Numbered from the stretch's first letter, positions 10,898 through 23,700 are shown. The stretch: DNA of 64,000 bases from Apium graveolens (GCF_009905375.1 NC_133650.1:61829628-61893627), one strand, 5' to 3'. Notes: a model not told the origin generated them from the letters alone. Numbers and translations: made by a program.

Positions 10898-12962
10898 TGT
10901 AATAACCCCAATTTTTGGGAAATTTTTGAAACCCTTATGAATAGTGTTTTTGCTGAATGAGAAAACTTTTCATGCCACACTATGTAGGGGTTCTGATATG
11001 GATATTCTGAGATTTTATTAGTACTTTATATGGGATATAAGTGTATGTAAAGATCGTCAGAATCCAAATCCGAACACTTTGATTTTTCCCGGAAATACAC
11101 TAGATACGGAAAGATTTGAGAAAAAGGTAACAGGATAAAAAGGATTTAAATTAAAGGATTATAGGAGAGGATCATAAAAGGAATATAATATATTGAGAAA
11201 GGTTAAGGGAACCTAAGTAATAAGATCCCGGGTATGATCCTTCAAACGATAAATGAAAACGAAAGTTAAGCGAACCGTATAACAGATCAGCGGTCATTAG
11301 GCAAACAATTAGGAAGTTAATCAAAGGGATTAGAGAGGATGATGTCACCCAACCAATGAGAAGAGGACAAGGAGGGGAGGATGACATCATGAGGATGACA
11401 CAAGCATGACATGGGAAGGAAGGAGATGTGGTGGCTTTTTAACCACACAAAATCAAGGGCAACTAGGTAATTTACTAAAACAAACACAAAAATCAAACCA
11501 ACCAAGCCAAGCAAATCATTATTCATCAAAATCAAAAAGAAACCAAGGCATTGTTCTTCATGCTCTCGGCCAAAACAGAACCAGAACACTAAAACTGCTG
11601 TATCTCCTTCATTTCTCACTCAAATATTGTGTTCTATAGCTCATTGGAAAGGTATTGAGATGGCCTACAACTCTTGTTCACAAGCCTCGTCCAAATAATC
11701 ATGGTAAGACCCTCATTTTTACAGTTCTTTAAATAGGACTTTTAGAAACTTCAAAGCCTAACTTTGTGTTCTTGATTTCTTTGGAAAGATCAAGCTTGTA
11801 GGAGGCTCCCTAAGGCTTCCTAGCAACTTAACACCTCCCAAGGAAGGTATAAACTTCAAACCCTAGCCTTTACTTTATTTGTTAGTAAGTTTAATGGTTG
11901 ATGTTGTGAAATGAGAAGCATGGATTGTGATTATTAGTAGTTTGGTTTGATTTGGAAGTGTTTTTGGTAATTGAAGCTTGATTATAGTTCATAGGTCTTG
12001 ATTGTGGTTGTTTGAGTTGAAAACCTTGGAGATTATGGACTGATGTGGTATGGTTTAGGTGAAGTTTTGTTGTATTGATGGTTATGAGTTGGTTGGTGGT
12101 TAATTGGAGTAGTTTAAACATTGGTAATCGCGTAAACATAGCCGTCGTAACGTCCGATTTTCTTTGGACTGTTTTTGTGCATAACATTAGGACCCGAGAA
12201 CCCCCTGCTATATTATGACCACTGCGATGTTTAGATAGCTCATGTTACGAGCTTCGTTTTGATATGTAGTTCGTTCGATTCCGATGCACGGTTTAGGAGA
12301 AACGACCGTTTCAAGTAACGGCGTTTCGCGAACGAACCTTTTCCCCTCGCCTTACTTTGAAATATAGGTTAAAGACCAAAAAGGGTTAATTAATGTATGA
12401 AACATTTATGGTAAGTGTGTTAGGCAGTTGGTAAGACACTCGCGAAGGAATCGCTTTAAAACTCGTAAAGGTTAAATTATTAAAAATGGTGGAGCCGAGG
12501 GTACCCGAGCGACTTAAGCAAATCAGTGAGCGCAAAACAAGCGTTAGAGTCTAAGTTAGTTAAAGTATAGAATTACAAGTGATTTTGGTTTAATTCCAAC
12601 TTACTTGTTGTTTATAGGTTACCAGACTCGTCCCGAGCCATTCGTAACCCCCAGTCGCTCAGACAAGTATTCTATCCGTTATACTGTTGTTGTGATGTAT
12701 ACATTTGTATATGCATGATCTTGCGATAAATGCATATTGGTTATTTAGCAAATTCTTGCGATATATTGTAGCATGTGATATGGTATATATGCATGCCTGT
12801 TTCATATTCTTGGAATATATATCTGTTGGTTCAGTTGATAATACCTATGCTAGAGGATAGCGGTAACTTGCATATACCCTTAGTATAGGGACCCAAAGGT
12901 GAAAATATTTTCTAAAACCGGGAGTCGAGGATCCCGAGTACATTTTGTATATATGGATATGG

Positions 12963-12994
<32 letters not shown>

Positions 12995-15033
12995 GGTTAT
13001 AGTTTTTCCAAACTATTAATCGAATAAGGTTTATTCGATAACTTTAAACTTTATTTTATTATTGAGTATTATTTCGAATATTATTCGAAGGCGTATGACT
13101 CCTTTATATTAAATGAATATTATTTTGAATATTCATTCGAGGACTTATGACTCCTTTTATCTATTTATCTGAATATTATTTTGAATATTCATTCGAGGGC
13201 TTATGACTCAGTTTATATTATTTAATGAATATTATTTGAATATTCATTTGAGGATCTATGACTCCAATTATTTGCTGAGATATATTCTTTATTTTATTAA
13301 AGAATAAGGTGTAAATAATCAAACTTATTTTCGATTATTCAAATAAAGATAATACTTTCATATAAGTATATCTTTGGTTATTTAATACTCGTTTCAAGTA
13401 TAAATTTTAATACTTCTACTTCAATTATTTTTATAAAGACTATTCTTTATGGGAATATTATTTAAATAATAATATTCGGTCATTTTCTAAATATTCTGGG
13501 GACTGATTTACTTCATTAAATCAGCTTTACTCCAAACACTCTTTAAAGTGTTTTCGAGTCTTCAAAATGATTTTTAAAAGTCAGAGTGGATCCCAAAACT
13601 TTTTTTATATTTAAGATCTTCCTTTTAAGGGGATTTAAATACTCGCTCAAAACCTGGGGAATCCGGCTCTGTGGTGTATTTTATATTCGCAATGAGGTTG
13701 CTGTTTTGAGAAAACAATTTGATTACTTGCCCAATGTTCGGGAAGTAAGTCCATTTGATTGAGTCGGCATAAGCGACAGGCCGGGGTACGGTCTATTATT
13801 GTGTAAGTGGCTGGGTGGCAGTCCATCAACGCGTGAGGGGCCGGGTAACGGTCTAGCGCGAGGTCCTAATGCGGCCAGGGTGATGACCGGTGAGGAATTC
13901 ATCCATCTACAGTAGAAAAGGTTACTTATTGGTATCTTTGCCTGATCAGCAAGATATCTGGTTTATGCCAAAATTCTTTTCCTTTCCAAAATTCATTGGA
14001 TGTTTCAAACTCTGTTCATACTTTACATAACAGAGGTTCCAGGAAATGTTTAAGAGATATATATATGTGGATATATATATATCGGGACTAAATAAAGTAT
14101 CTCGTAACTTTATTTCATTCAATAATATTTCAAAGATTGAATCTATTCAAATCTTGTCTTGTAGTCTCATCTATGTGATGAACTTTTGAAACTGATTATA
14201 ACTTGAACGGTGGTAGTTCAAGTAGTATTGGGAAAGATATAAGTATATTGGGGTATTTGGTAACCTCATCTTTTAAACTTATATCTAATTAATAATTGTC
14301 TTATGTATGACAAAGATTTTCAGAAAAACGTTGAGACAAGGTTAGATATATGAGATCACCTTGCAACGATATTTTTTTCATACAGTTACACACTAGGACT
14401 TTGTGTATATTATGCATGGAAGAGGACTTCCAATATTTTGAAAAGTATATATGTATATATACTGAATATTTTGTGACTTCATCACATTAAGTTATCAACT
14501 TGGTTCATTTCTTTTGACCAAGACTTTCATGAGTATTATGAGTAGGCTCATATATTGTAAATCATTATACATATTATTTTGGTGGGCTTGCTGCTCACCC
14601 TTGCTTTCTTCTTTCATCACACAACAACAGTTAGGAAAGATGGCCAGACTCCAGCAGACCCAGCGCAAGCGCGTGGGAAGCGTCCCGCGTCTTCCCGTTG
14701 ATGTTGTAGCTGCTATAGCTGCAGAGGTAGATCTATTGTAGATCAGACCATCTACTTTTGAGAATCAATTATGTATAATTATAACTTGTGGCAGATAATG
14801 GCAATTAACTGTAAATTTATCAATTAATCATTTTGGGTTGTAATAACTTTTAAATTGTGGATTCAAAGACTTGTACTTATTTAAATTTCATCTCTGAGAC
14901 TATAACGGGTTGTGGTGTGTGTTAGTGTGGGGTCACAGCATAAGGTTATTTATTATTAATTAAGTGAAGTGATATTGTGGAAAGAAAGACCGTGACGACC
15001 CGGATCCCCGACCCCAGATCTGGGGGTGTTACA
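10898..15033 (+). repeat. 3' LTR of Gypsy-B
   Basis: 4136 bp, matching 1189-5342 with about 15 substitutions seen by eye (mostly C/T or G/A) and a shorter AT tract. The tandem block recurs at 13067-13265, CTGATCAG at 13942-13949 and the GCTCACCCTT block near 14593. Confidence 0.95.
13067..13265 (+). repeat. Four-copy ~55-bp tandem repeat in Gypsy-B 3' LTR
   Basis: Second copy of the block at 3376-3574, with the same four units each ending in TATGACTC. Confidence 0.85.
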
Positions 15034-18000
15034 TCAGACTTAACAGAATAAAGTCTTTTCTGTCTCTGAATCTGTTCTTTTAAGTAGTTTACAGCAGTCT
15101 CTGTTATTCTGTTATCCACTTGAAGTAAGAAAAGTACATGCTCCAATTCTTCAAAATACTTCAAAGGAATAGCATTTTGTCTTATATGATAAACCCTACC
15201 ATCTGTCATGAAATACAACATAATGTATTCTTTCAAGTAGGTATGGTAAACCATCTGTACAGATTCTAGTTGATTCAATCTCTCAGGAGTTGCTCCAATA
15301 CCTGGTTCACTCAAGGAAGTTGGATCATCGGTAGTGTTGTGTACTCTTCTTTCATCAGCACTTCCCAATCTAGTTTTATCTCTAGCTTCCTTTCCAGTAA
15401 CTACTCTTGCTTCAAAACCACTTGAAGTAGTCTTCAAAGATTGAGTCTGTTTTGCTTTAGTGAATCCTGGTAGGAGTGTTTTAGATTTATTTTCTGATAT
15501 CAAGTTAACTTGAGCACTGTCAGAGGTTACTTGCTTCTTTTGAATATCAGAACTTACAATTTCTTGACTCTGAACAACTTGAGCCATGTCAGAGGTTGTT
15601 TTAAGAACTTTTCTTGAAATCAGAGCAAGATTATCTTTTCCATCAGTAATTTCTTCTTCCTCAGGAGGTACATAAGGCTTGATAGGTTCACCAACCTTTT
15701 CTTTACCCTTGGATCTTGGATCTATCTGTGGTTGTGATCTAGCCAAAGTTTCTTCAGTATGTATCCTTTCTTTGATCACAATGCCTTTAGGTTTTGGAAG
15801 TAACTTTTTACCAGAAGCTTCAGATTTATATGTGACTTTCTCTGATTTAAGTCTGGCTTCTTCTTCCTTTAAACTTTCCAAGTCCATCCCTGAATTTTCT
15901 TGAAGAAATAACTGTCTTGACATTTCCTCATCAAGATCTAGAAGTTCATCAGAACTTATCCTTTTACCAGCAGCAGAACTTATTCTTTTCCCAGTATCAG
16001 AACTTGTTCTGTGACTAGCTTGTCTTGATGTAAACCTTCTACCTTGACTATGACCACTACCCATTCCAGAGTTTCCTTGGTCATCTTTTCCATCATCCTT
16101 TCCTTGCAGTGACTTGTTGGTTTTGCATTTGGACTTAATTACCTTCTCCCCCTTTTTGGCATCAGCAGGTAATAAAAGAGAGATAAGTAGTTCCACTGAG
16201 GTCTGGATTTCAGTAAGTTGCGATTGCTGAGAAGCTTGATTTGTCAGAATTTGATCAATCTGAGCTTGTTGCTTCTCTTGAGTTTTCTCAATATAAGCAA
16301 CCCTGTCAATGGTAGGTTGGAAGAACTTTTTCTTATCAAGTTTCCAAACTTGTTCCTGTTTAATAAAGTTCTCCTGAATCTTGTGTAGCTCTGCATGAGT
16401 GTTGGAATGAAGACCTTGTAGATGTTTAGTACTCAATGCAGTGACTCTAAGCTGGATTTTAAAATCATCAGAATGTAACATTTCATCAGCTTTAGTCAAG
16501 TGCTCAGCAAGATGTAAAGCATTTGGAACACATGAAACTGAGTTCCATTCCTTAGTCCACTCCTGACCTGCAGGAGTTTCACTCCAAGGCACTGGTGCAT
16601 CCCTGATAACAAACTCCTTTAGCAGTTCAGACTTAGGAAGAGTCAGTGGAGGAGTATGTCCTGAAGGACCTGCTTCATCAGCATCTACAGTTATAGCAGC
16701 TTCACCAGTATCTCCAACATTTGCAGCATCAGAACTTAAAGAATCAGTATCTTCTGATAAGACAACTGTGTGAGTAGCAATGGAGGCTTCAACATCCTCT
16801 AATTGCTGATCTGATAATAAGTTCTGATCAACAGCCATATCCTGATGCTCACCTAAAATCTGATCATCAGCATCTTGATGCAGAGAAGGTGTTCGTGATA
16901 ACTCAGGAGTTTGAACAGCATTAGTAACAGGTGTTGTGGAAGGATTATATGCTGTTGGAGCTTATAAGAAAAGTATTTCAGGCACAACCAAGTTCTGAAT
17001 ATCAATTTCAGCACTTGTGCCTGGATCAACAAGAGACATAGAAGGTGAATTAGCCTTGTCAGATACAGATTCCTGAGATGGAGTTGATGGAGAAGAAGTG
17101 ACTGGAGCAAATTCCTTGTCTTATGAGATCAGAGATTCCTGATCCCCTTCCTTAGCTGCTTCCTCCTCATCATCTGAAACTGGCCTCTGTGCCCTCTGTT
17201 TCTTGTACTTCCTTGTTGATTTGGATTCCTTGGAAGTTTCAGGAACCGTCATACGTCTAAGCCTCTTAAGAAGCCTAGAACCCCCAATTGCAGAATCCTT
17301 CTGAGAAGTTGCCTTCTCAGCTTCATCTACCACAGGTTCTGAAGAGGGAATCTGATCCTCAGAATCTGATTCATCTCTCAAAGTAATCCTCCTCTTCTTC
17401 TGAGATGTTTGAGAAACAGTCTTTGTTCTCTTTGGCTTAGAGGATGTAGGCTTCACAGTAGGTGCTGAAGAAGAAAGTTGAGCAGTCTGTGAAGTGGAGA
17501 GATAGGATTTGAGATAAGTTCTGAGGGTAGGTTGTGTAGAATGAGAGGTAGGGACTGAGGTTGATGGATTTTGGTTATGGTGAGTTGGTTGAACATTTGA
17601 GTAAACAGATTTGTAAGTAGCAGGATCAGCATTTACCAGAATCTGTTTCACAGACTGAGGAATTTGTAATTGTCTCACCATTGTTTTCTTTGTGTCAGCA
17701 TTTATCAGGTCGTTAAAGTACCTTTTTGCAACCTTAAAAGGTGGGGTTTGAGTGCTGACTAACTGGGGTTCAGCAGTACAATACGTATAAATAAGTTGAC
17801 AGAATCTAGCAAAATAAACAACATCTCGATCCTCTGTCATCCTATCCCCAATAAAACCAATTATTCCAGTTGCAAAATCAAAATGAGTTTGATAGATAAT
17901 AGCATACCCGATGTGCTGACTCAGAATTGGGATGGCATCAAAATTTGAACACTTGTTGCCAAAAGCCTTGGTGATGCAATCGAAGAAGAAACTCCATTCT

Positions 18001-18419
18001 CTTCTGATATTAGCCCGTTTCAACTGTCCAAGTTTCGTCAGACTCTTTTCATATCCCAAATCAGTCATTAACCCCCGAAGTTCTGATTCCTCTGGTATAG
18101 AGAAGGTACAATCTTCTGGAAGATGTAATGCTCTTCGTACTGTACCAGGAGTGACTACATAGGAAGAATCACCCACTTGGAAGATAATACTGGGAGTTCC
18201 TCGTTTACCACCATCATCATAAACTCCAGTCCTCCAGAACCGCAGAACTTGTTGACTTGAAAATAATTCAGGCTGAGTTAAGGCGTACCCAACCTCACTA
18301 TGTGCAAGAAGATCTTGCACAAAATGCAATTCAGATGGAGCTTCAGCATGATCGAGAATTGCAGCATAGTTGTTTGGAACAAACTTTGCTCCATCAATGA
18401 TTAAATCCTTTGGTGCCAT
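15034..18419 (-). pseudogene. Copia-1 ORF3b, N-terminal and central parts, interrupted by Gypsy-B
   Basis: One minus-strand frame runs from the ATG at 18419 to the Gypsy-B insertion at 15034, broken only by a TAA at 17121-17123 and another near 16960. Residues 1-290 look globular, with IRREWSFFFDCITKAF and a FARFCQLIYTYC segment. A Ser/Thr/Pro/Lys-rich stretch follows, holding a bipartite nuclear-localisation-like motif near residues 327-344 (KPKRT...KKRR). An acidic linker, a coiled coil (EKTQEKQQAQIDQILTNQ) and a conserved helical end come next. I see no signal peptide or membrane helix. The N-terminal region resembles proteins encoded downstream of pol in some asterid Copia elements (from memory, unchecked). 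Function unknown; a nuclear role fits better than an envelope. Confidence 0.8.
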
Positions 18420-19106
18420 GTGAAAAAATATTGAAATTCAAGTATGCCTGTTAGGTGTTTGAGATAATGTCTGTATGAAAAACCAACGTGAGAAAGAATG
18501 AGAAAGAGAGTAAAAGTAAGAAGAGAGATAAAGTATAAAGAAAGTAAAAGATTAAAGAAATCTTCTCTCTGTTGTTCTTATACTCTAAAAAAAATGTTAC
18601 CGTTGGACACCTGTCAGACATGCAGTAATAACGGATAGTTGCTGGGCTCGAGAAAACAGGAATGATTACTTACCCAGTTGCCTTGTTTCAAGGAAAAACC
18701 ATTTCAGTTATCAAGAGACACAGGTTTAATTCAAAATTGAAACCGTTAGCACTGATTGAATTGTTTTTCACTGCAACATTAATATTCTGAAAATGAATCA
18801 TGTTAAAAATGACCGAGATAATTTCGATGAATAAGTGCTGATAAAGAATCAGAACTTAAAAAAACAAAATTTAAAAGGTCATCAGAATATCAAGCAGGAT
18901 TTAACAACACAAGATAAAATATCTCAGAGACAAAATCTTGAAGTAAAAACAGTTTTCATTAATATATCAAGTCAATACATATATGAAATAGAAATTACAT
19001 CAATACAAGATTTGCCCTAAGCTTCTAATCCTAACGTCAACAGCTTTAGTCCTAGCTAAGAAGCCTGACGAAGCTGAGGATGAAGAAGAACAGGAAGAAG
19101 ACGAGA
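18420..19106 (-). promoter_or_regulatory. Spacer between ORF3a and ORF3b of Copia-1
   Basis: No ORF on the element strand. It is clearly related to 51188-51958 in Copia-2. A TATA-like TATAAG (complement near 18578-18584) lies about 160 bp before the ORF3b ATG, next to a conserved CATGTCTGACAGGTGTCCAA. Both copies keep the pair, so ORF3b may have its own promoter; this is inference. Confidence 0.45.
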
Positions 19107-19382
19107 TTAAGTCATCTTCCTCTTCCTATCTTCGACAAACAAGATGGCGAGTCGTATGATTCGCTCTTGCTGACGGATAGCTTCTCGCCTTTCCTCCTCT
19201 AGGCGCTCCAGATGGTGATGGTAATCCATCTCGAAGAATAGAAGGTGAGCCAGCACCTCCTGTGGGACAGAGTCCCAGATCTCCTCAGGAATGGTTGTTA
19301 TATGCCACTCCTGCTGCCACTCGGCACAACTGAGCTCCATTGTGAAGGTTTGTGTGTTCAAAAACATGTTGTATCGAACCAT
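19107..19382 (-). CDS. ORF3a: small conserved ORF of the Copia family
   Basis: This ORF encodes 91 residues. I chose the ATG at 19382 because Copia-2 starts at the same place (50966) after a conserved TATA box and leader; the upstream in-frame ATG at 19478 precedes the TATA box. The product is rich in Trp, Glu and His, with EWQQEWH, EEIWDSVPQEVL and a charged helix HLERLEEERREA, and looks soluble and helical. No family is recognised. Against the Copia-2 version about 15 of the first 73 residues differ, more than in pol. It lies between pol and ORF3b with about 1.3 kb of noncoding DNA on its pol side. Intact here. Confidence 0.7.
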   Translation of the reverse strand: MVRYNMFLNTQTFTMELSCAEWQQEWHITTIPEEIWDSVPQEVLAHLLFFEMDYHHHLERLEEERREAIRQQERIIRLAILFVEDRKRKMT

Positions 19383-19447
19383 TGTGTTTTTGACAGAAGA
19401 AGGAGGATAAGTGTGTGTGATGGAAAGACTAATGTGAAGTGGCTGTG

Positions 19448-19453
19448 TATATA
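19448..19453 (-). promoter_or_regulatory. TATA box of ORF3a (Copia-1)
   Basis: On the element strand GCCTATATACACAGCC lies about 65-70 bp before the ORF3a ATG. Copia-2 has GCCTATATAAACAACC at the equivalent place. An internal TATA box suggests that ORF3a is transcribed separately from the LTR-driven genomic RNA. Confidence 0.6.
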
Positions 19454-19495
19454 GGCAAGAGAATGCCAAGAGACGCAAGGATATTTAATGCTGAC

Positions 19496-19515
19496 AGGTA
19501 GAATTAATTCTACCT
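19496..19515. promoter_or_regulatory. Perfect 20-bp palindrome upstream of ORF3a
   Basis: AGGTAGAATTAATTCTACCT reads the same on both strands. It lies about 43 bp upstream of the ORF3a TATA box. Copia-2 has the same site with one arm mismatch (50820-50839) and the same spacing. It has the form of a binding site for a dimeric protein. Confidence 0.65.
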
Positions 19516-20788
19516 CGTCTCCCTAGACTTTGAAAAAGAATAACAGTCATTGGAAAAGGAATGTGCACATGTAACAAGAGTGAACTGTTCAAGGACGAGT
19601 GCCATTATGTTTTAACCATAGACTATTAATCTTCCACTTCAACATTTCGAAATTGAACTGAGACTGTTACCAAATTTTACTCACAGATTAGTCAAGTAAA
19701 GGGTTAGACTGAAAAATCAGAACTTAGACCTATACCAGAACTTAACAGTCATCAGAACATAATGTCTTAACTCGAACAAGGAATATCTATCTTAGTAAAT
19801 ACTCATCCAAGTTCTTAGTTATGAACGTCAGAACTTAATCATCAGAACGTGTAACTAGAACTTGTCCTCAGAATTTGTGCAAAAGTGACACAATGACTGT
19901 TTATCTAAAATAACATAGACCACCACAGAAATTTCATCATTCATATGGAGTGATGTGTGTGTGCATTAAGCTAAATAACAGACAAAGAGTAAAGTCTGAT
20001 CTACTTCAGTACATCTTAGAAATAAGTCATAATTAAAATTTTGCTAAAGAGCTGTCATTATCCTGAAACCTACTGATAAATGAGTTCATGCATGAGTCCA
20101 CCTCAACTGTTTTTGTGCTAATTTTATGCATCTTTTGAAATTCTATTTTACAGAGGCTTCTCAGTGTAAGTGAGTCACAACTGCTTATCAGAATTTATGC
20201 TATTATCAGAGTATTTCTCCAGTAATCATAGAGTGTGAAAAGTCACCAAGAAAAAATATTTTGCTTTTCTAATGCATATTTACTTAATACCAGCAATGCA
20301 CTTGGGTCGTCCCATTCACATTTTTACTCTAGATCTCAAAGGAGTACCTGATATTATTCTTTGATTCTTTTTCTTTTTCTTTTGATAAGTGAGGTTTATC
20401 AGCACTTAGTACATTCAGCAGTTTTACTAGAATCAGAACTTAAACAGATGAGTAGCATTATTCTAATTTGGGACTTAGTAGTAAGATGAATAAAGTAAAC
20501 TAAACTAAGCTCAAGTATCAGAATTTGCTTGTGTCATAAGATTTCCACAGAAATAATTACTTCTTTCATGGGATCATTTGTTTATTGAAGACTAGTAGGT
20601 CAGTATCTAGCACAATTATCCTCATAGGGTTGAATAGTTACTGAAACAGACATATCACTTATCAGAGTTTAGAAACATATATCAGACAACAGTCAGTACT
20701 TAAAGACATTTATCAATTAATGCACAGAATATACAAAGAGATTAATTCTGTAAATACTGATCATAAAGTCTGATAACATAGAACAAGT
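19516..20788 (-). other. Noncoding region between pol and ORF3a, Copia-1
   Basis: About 1.3 kb without an element-strand ORF. It matches 49539-50819 of Copia-2 over long stretches, including a block containing GTGACTTTTCACACTCTA. It is rich in TCAGAACTTA and related words, the complement of AAGTTCTGAT, especially around 19715-19880. Confidence 0.6.
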
Positions 20789-23700
20789 TTAAGCAGATTT
20801 AGAGAAAGAACCTGAAATCATTCCAAGTTCATTTACCAATTTTGTAAAGGTAGCTTCACACAGTGGTTTTGTGAAGATATCTGCTACTTGTTGATCTGTG
20901 GGAACAAAATGCAATTCCACTGTACCTTCATCCACATGTTCCCTGATGAAATGGTACCTGATGCTGATGTGCTTTGTCATAGAGTGTTGAACTGGATTAC
21001 CTGTCATAGCAATAGCACTTTGATTATCACAGTAAATAGGGATTTTGAAATACGTTAACCCATAATCCAGTAACTGATTCTTCATCCAGAGAATCTGTGC
21101 ACAGCAGCTTCCTGCAGCAATATACTCTGCTTCTGCAGTTGATGTGGAAATTGACTTTTGTTTCTTGCTATACCAAGAAACCAACCTGCCTCCAAGAAAT
21201 TGGCAGCTACCACTTGTGCTTTTCCTGTCAATTTTGCAACCTGCAAAATCTGCATCTGAGTAACCTATTAATTTAAAATCTGATTCTCTAGGATACCATA
21301 ATCCTAGATCAGCTGTTCCTTTAAGATACTTAAAGATTCTTTTTACAGCTGTTAAGTGAGGTTCTCTTGGATCCGCTTGAAATCTTGCACAAAGACAGGT
21401 AGCAAACATGATATCTGGTCTACTAGCAGTTAGATAGAGAAGTGAGCCAATCATACCTCTGTAATCAGTAATATCTACTGAATTACCAGTATCCTTATCC
21501 AGTTTTGTTGCAGTGGCCATGGGAGTGGATGCACTTGAACAGTCTTGCATTCCAAATTTCTTCAGCAAGTTTCTGGTGTACTTAGATTGACAAATAAAAG
21601 TTCCTTCTTCACTCTGCTTGACTTGAAGGCCCAGAAAATAACTAAGTTCTCCCATCATACTCATCTGATATCTTGACTGCATTAGGTTGGCAAACTTTTT
21701 GCAAAGTTTGTCATTTGGAGACCCAAATATAATATCATCAACATAAATCTGGATCAAAAGTAAGTCCTTGCCATGGTTGAGATAGAACAGTATTTTGTCA
21801 ATAGTTCCTCTGTTGAATCCACTTTCCAGAAGAAACTGAGCTAAAGTCTCATACCATGCTCTAGGAGCTTGCTTAAGTCCATAAAGTGCTTTATCAAGCC
21901 TGTAGACATAATCTGGATGTTTGGAATCTACAAAGCCTGGAGGTTGTTCAACATATACTTCCTCTTCCAATTCTCCATTGAGAAAAGCACTTTTCACATC
22001 CATTTGAAAGACAGTAAACTTTTTGTGAGCATCATAAGCCATGAATATCCTTATGGCTTCTAACCTAGCAACTGGAGCAAATGTTTCATCATAGTCAATT
22101 CCCTCCTGTTGAGAATATCCTTTTGCAACCAGCCTTGCTTTGTTCCTTACAATTATGCCATCACTGTCAGTTTTGTTTCTGAATACCCACTTTGTACCAA
22201 CAACCGATCTATTCTTGGGTCTTGGCACTAAGGTCCAGACTTTGTTTCTTTCAAATTCATTCAACTCTTCCTGCATTGCTTGCACCCAATCAGCATCTTG
22301 AAGAGCTTCTTCCACTTTCTTTGGCTCAGACTGAGAGAGAAAAGAATTGTAAAGACATTCATTCGAAGTACCTGTTCTAGTTCTGACACCTGCCTCAGGA
22401 TTTCCAATTATTAAATCAGGTGTATGTGATTTTGTCCACTTCCTTGCAGATGGAAGATTTTCTCTAGAACTGGATGCTCCCCCATGATTCATGCTGTCTT
22501 CGGTTTCATTTTCTGATGCTCCCCCTGAAACTATGCTCTCTGAGTTGGATCCTTCAGTATTTAGATTTTCAGTACTGTCAGTACTTGGCTTATCAGAACT
22601 TGACGAATCTGAATTTGAAGAGCCAGATGTATGTTCTGATGCTTCTTGAGATGTGATAATATCTTGAGTATGCTCCCCCTGCATTGGTGCATCTTCCTTT
22701 GACGTAGTCACCACAGTTTCAATAACATCAGAGTTTAATCCATCAGAATTTACAGTATCAGGACTTAGACTGTCAGGACTTGAGGTATCAGAATATGAAT
22801 CTTCATTTTCAAATCTCAGCTGATCATGATCAATGTAATCTTCAAGTCCAGTGATCTTCTTGTCATCAAAAGAGACATTGATAGATTCCATGACCACTTT
22901 TGTTCTCAAATTATAGACTCTGAAGGCTTTTGTAGAAAGTGGATATCCCACAAAGATTCCCTCATCAGCTTTTAGATCAAACTTGGATAGCTGTTCAGGA
23001 TGAGTCTTGAGAACAAAACACTTACATCCAAATACATGAAAGTATTTGAGATTTGGCTTCTTGTTCTTCACCATCTCATATGGTGTTTTTCCATGCTTGT
23101 TAATGAGTGTTGCATTTTGAGTAAAACAAGCAGTCTGCACAGCTTCAGCCCAGAAATAGGTTGGAAGCTTTGCTTCTTCAAGCATTGTTCGTGCAGCTTC
23201 AATTAGAGTTCTATTCTTCCTTTCAACAACTCCATTTTGCTGTGGAGTTCCAGGAGCAGAAAATTCCTGCTTTATTCCATGATTTTTGCAGAACTCTTCC
23301 ATTATCAAATTCTTGAATTCAGTGCCATTATCACTCCTCAAAATTTTCACAGAATCTTTGATCAATTTATCCAGATGTTTGACATGATCAATCAGGATAG
23401 ATGCAGTTTCACTTTTTGTGTGCAAGAAATACACCCATGTGTATCTGGTGAACTCATCTACTATGACCAACGCATATTTCTTCTTTGCAATAGACATGAC
23501 ATTCACTGGACCAAATAGATCAACATGAAGCAGATAATAAGGCTCAAGAATTGATGATTCAGTCTTGCTCTTGAACGAAGATTTTCTTTGTTTAGCCTTC
23601 TGACATGAGTCACAAAGACCATCAGGAACAAACACTGATTTTGGCAGTCCTCTCACAAGATCTTTCTTGATCAGTTCATTTATCTTGTTGAAATTTAAAT

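Larger units (their letters stand above)
1189..15033 (+). mobile_element. Gypsy-B: young, coding-dead Ty3/Gypsy element (Tekay-like)
   Basis: Long LTRs (4154 and 4136 bp) flank a 5555-bp internal region with a tRNA-Met primer site at its start and a purine tract at its end, and the whole is bounded by the duplication TCAGA. The LTRs differ by roughly 15 substitutions plus an AT-tract length change. The internal region holds recognisable but stop- and frameshift-ridden pieces of gag, RT, RNase H and integrase, with one pol piece ahead of gag. Very long LTRs and a chromodomain-like end to integrase suggest the chromovirus Tekay/Del clade. It lies in Copia-1 ORF3b in the opposite orientation. 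Confidence 0.93.

Noticed and set aside
14514..14741. 75-codon ORF present in both Gypsy-B LTRs (also 4823-5050)
   Set aside because: It duplicates simply because the LTR is duplicated; there is no domain, and it overlaps the acceptor-like block. Not supported as a gene, though its GC-rich second half stands out from the AT-rich LTR.
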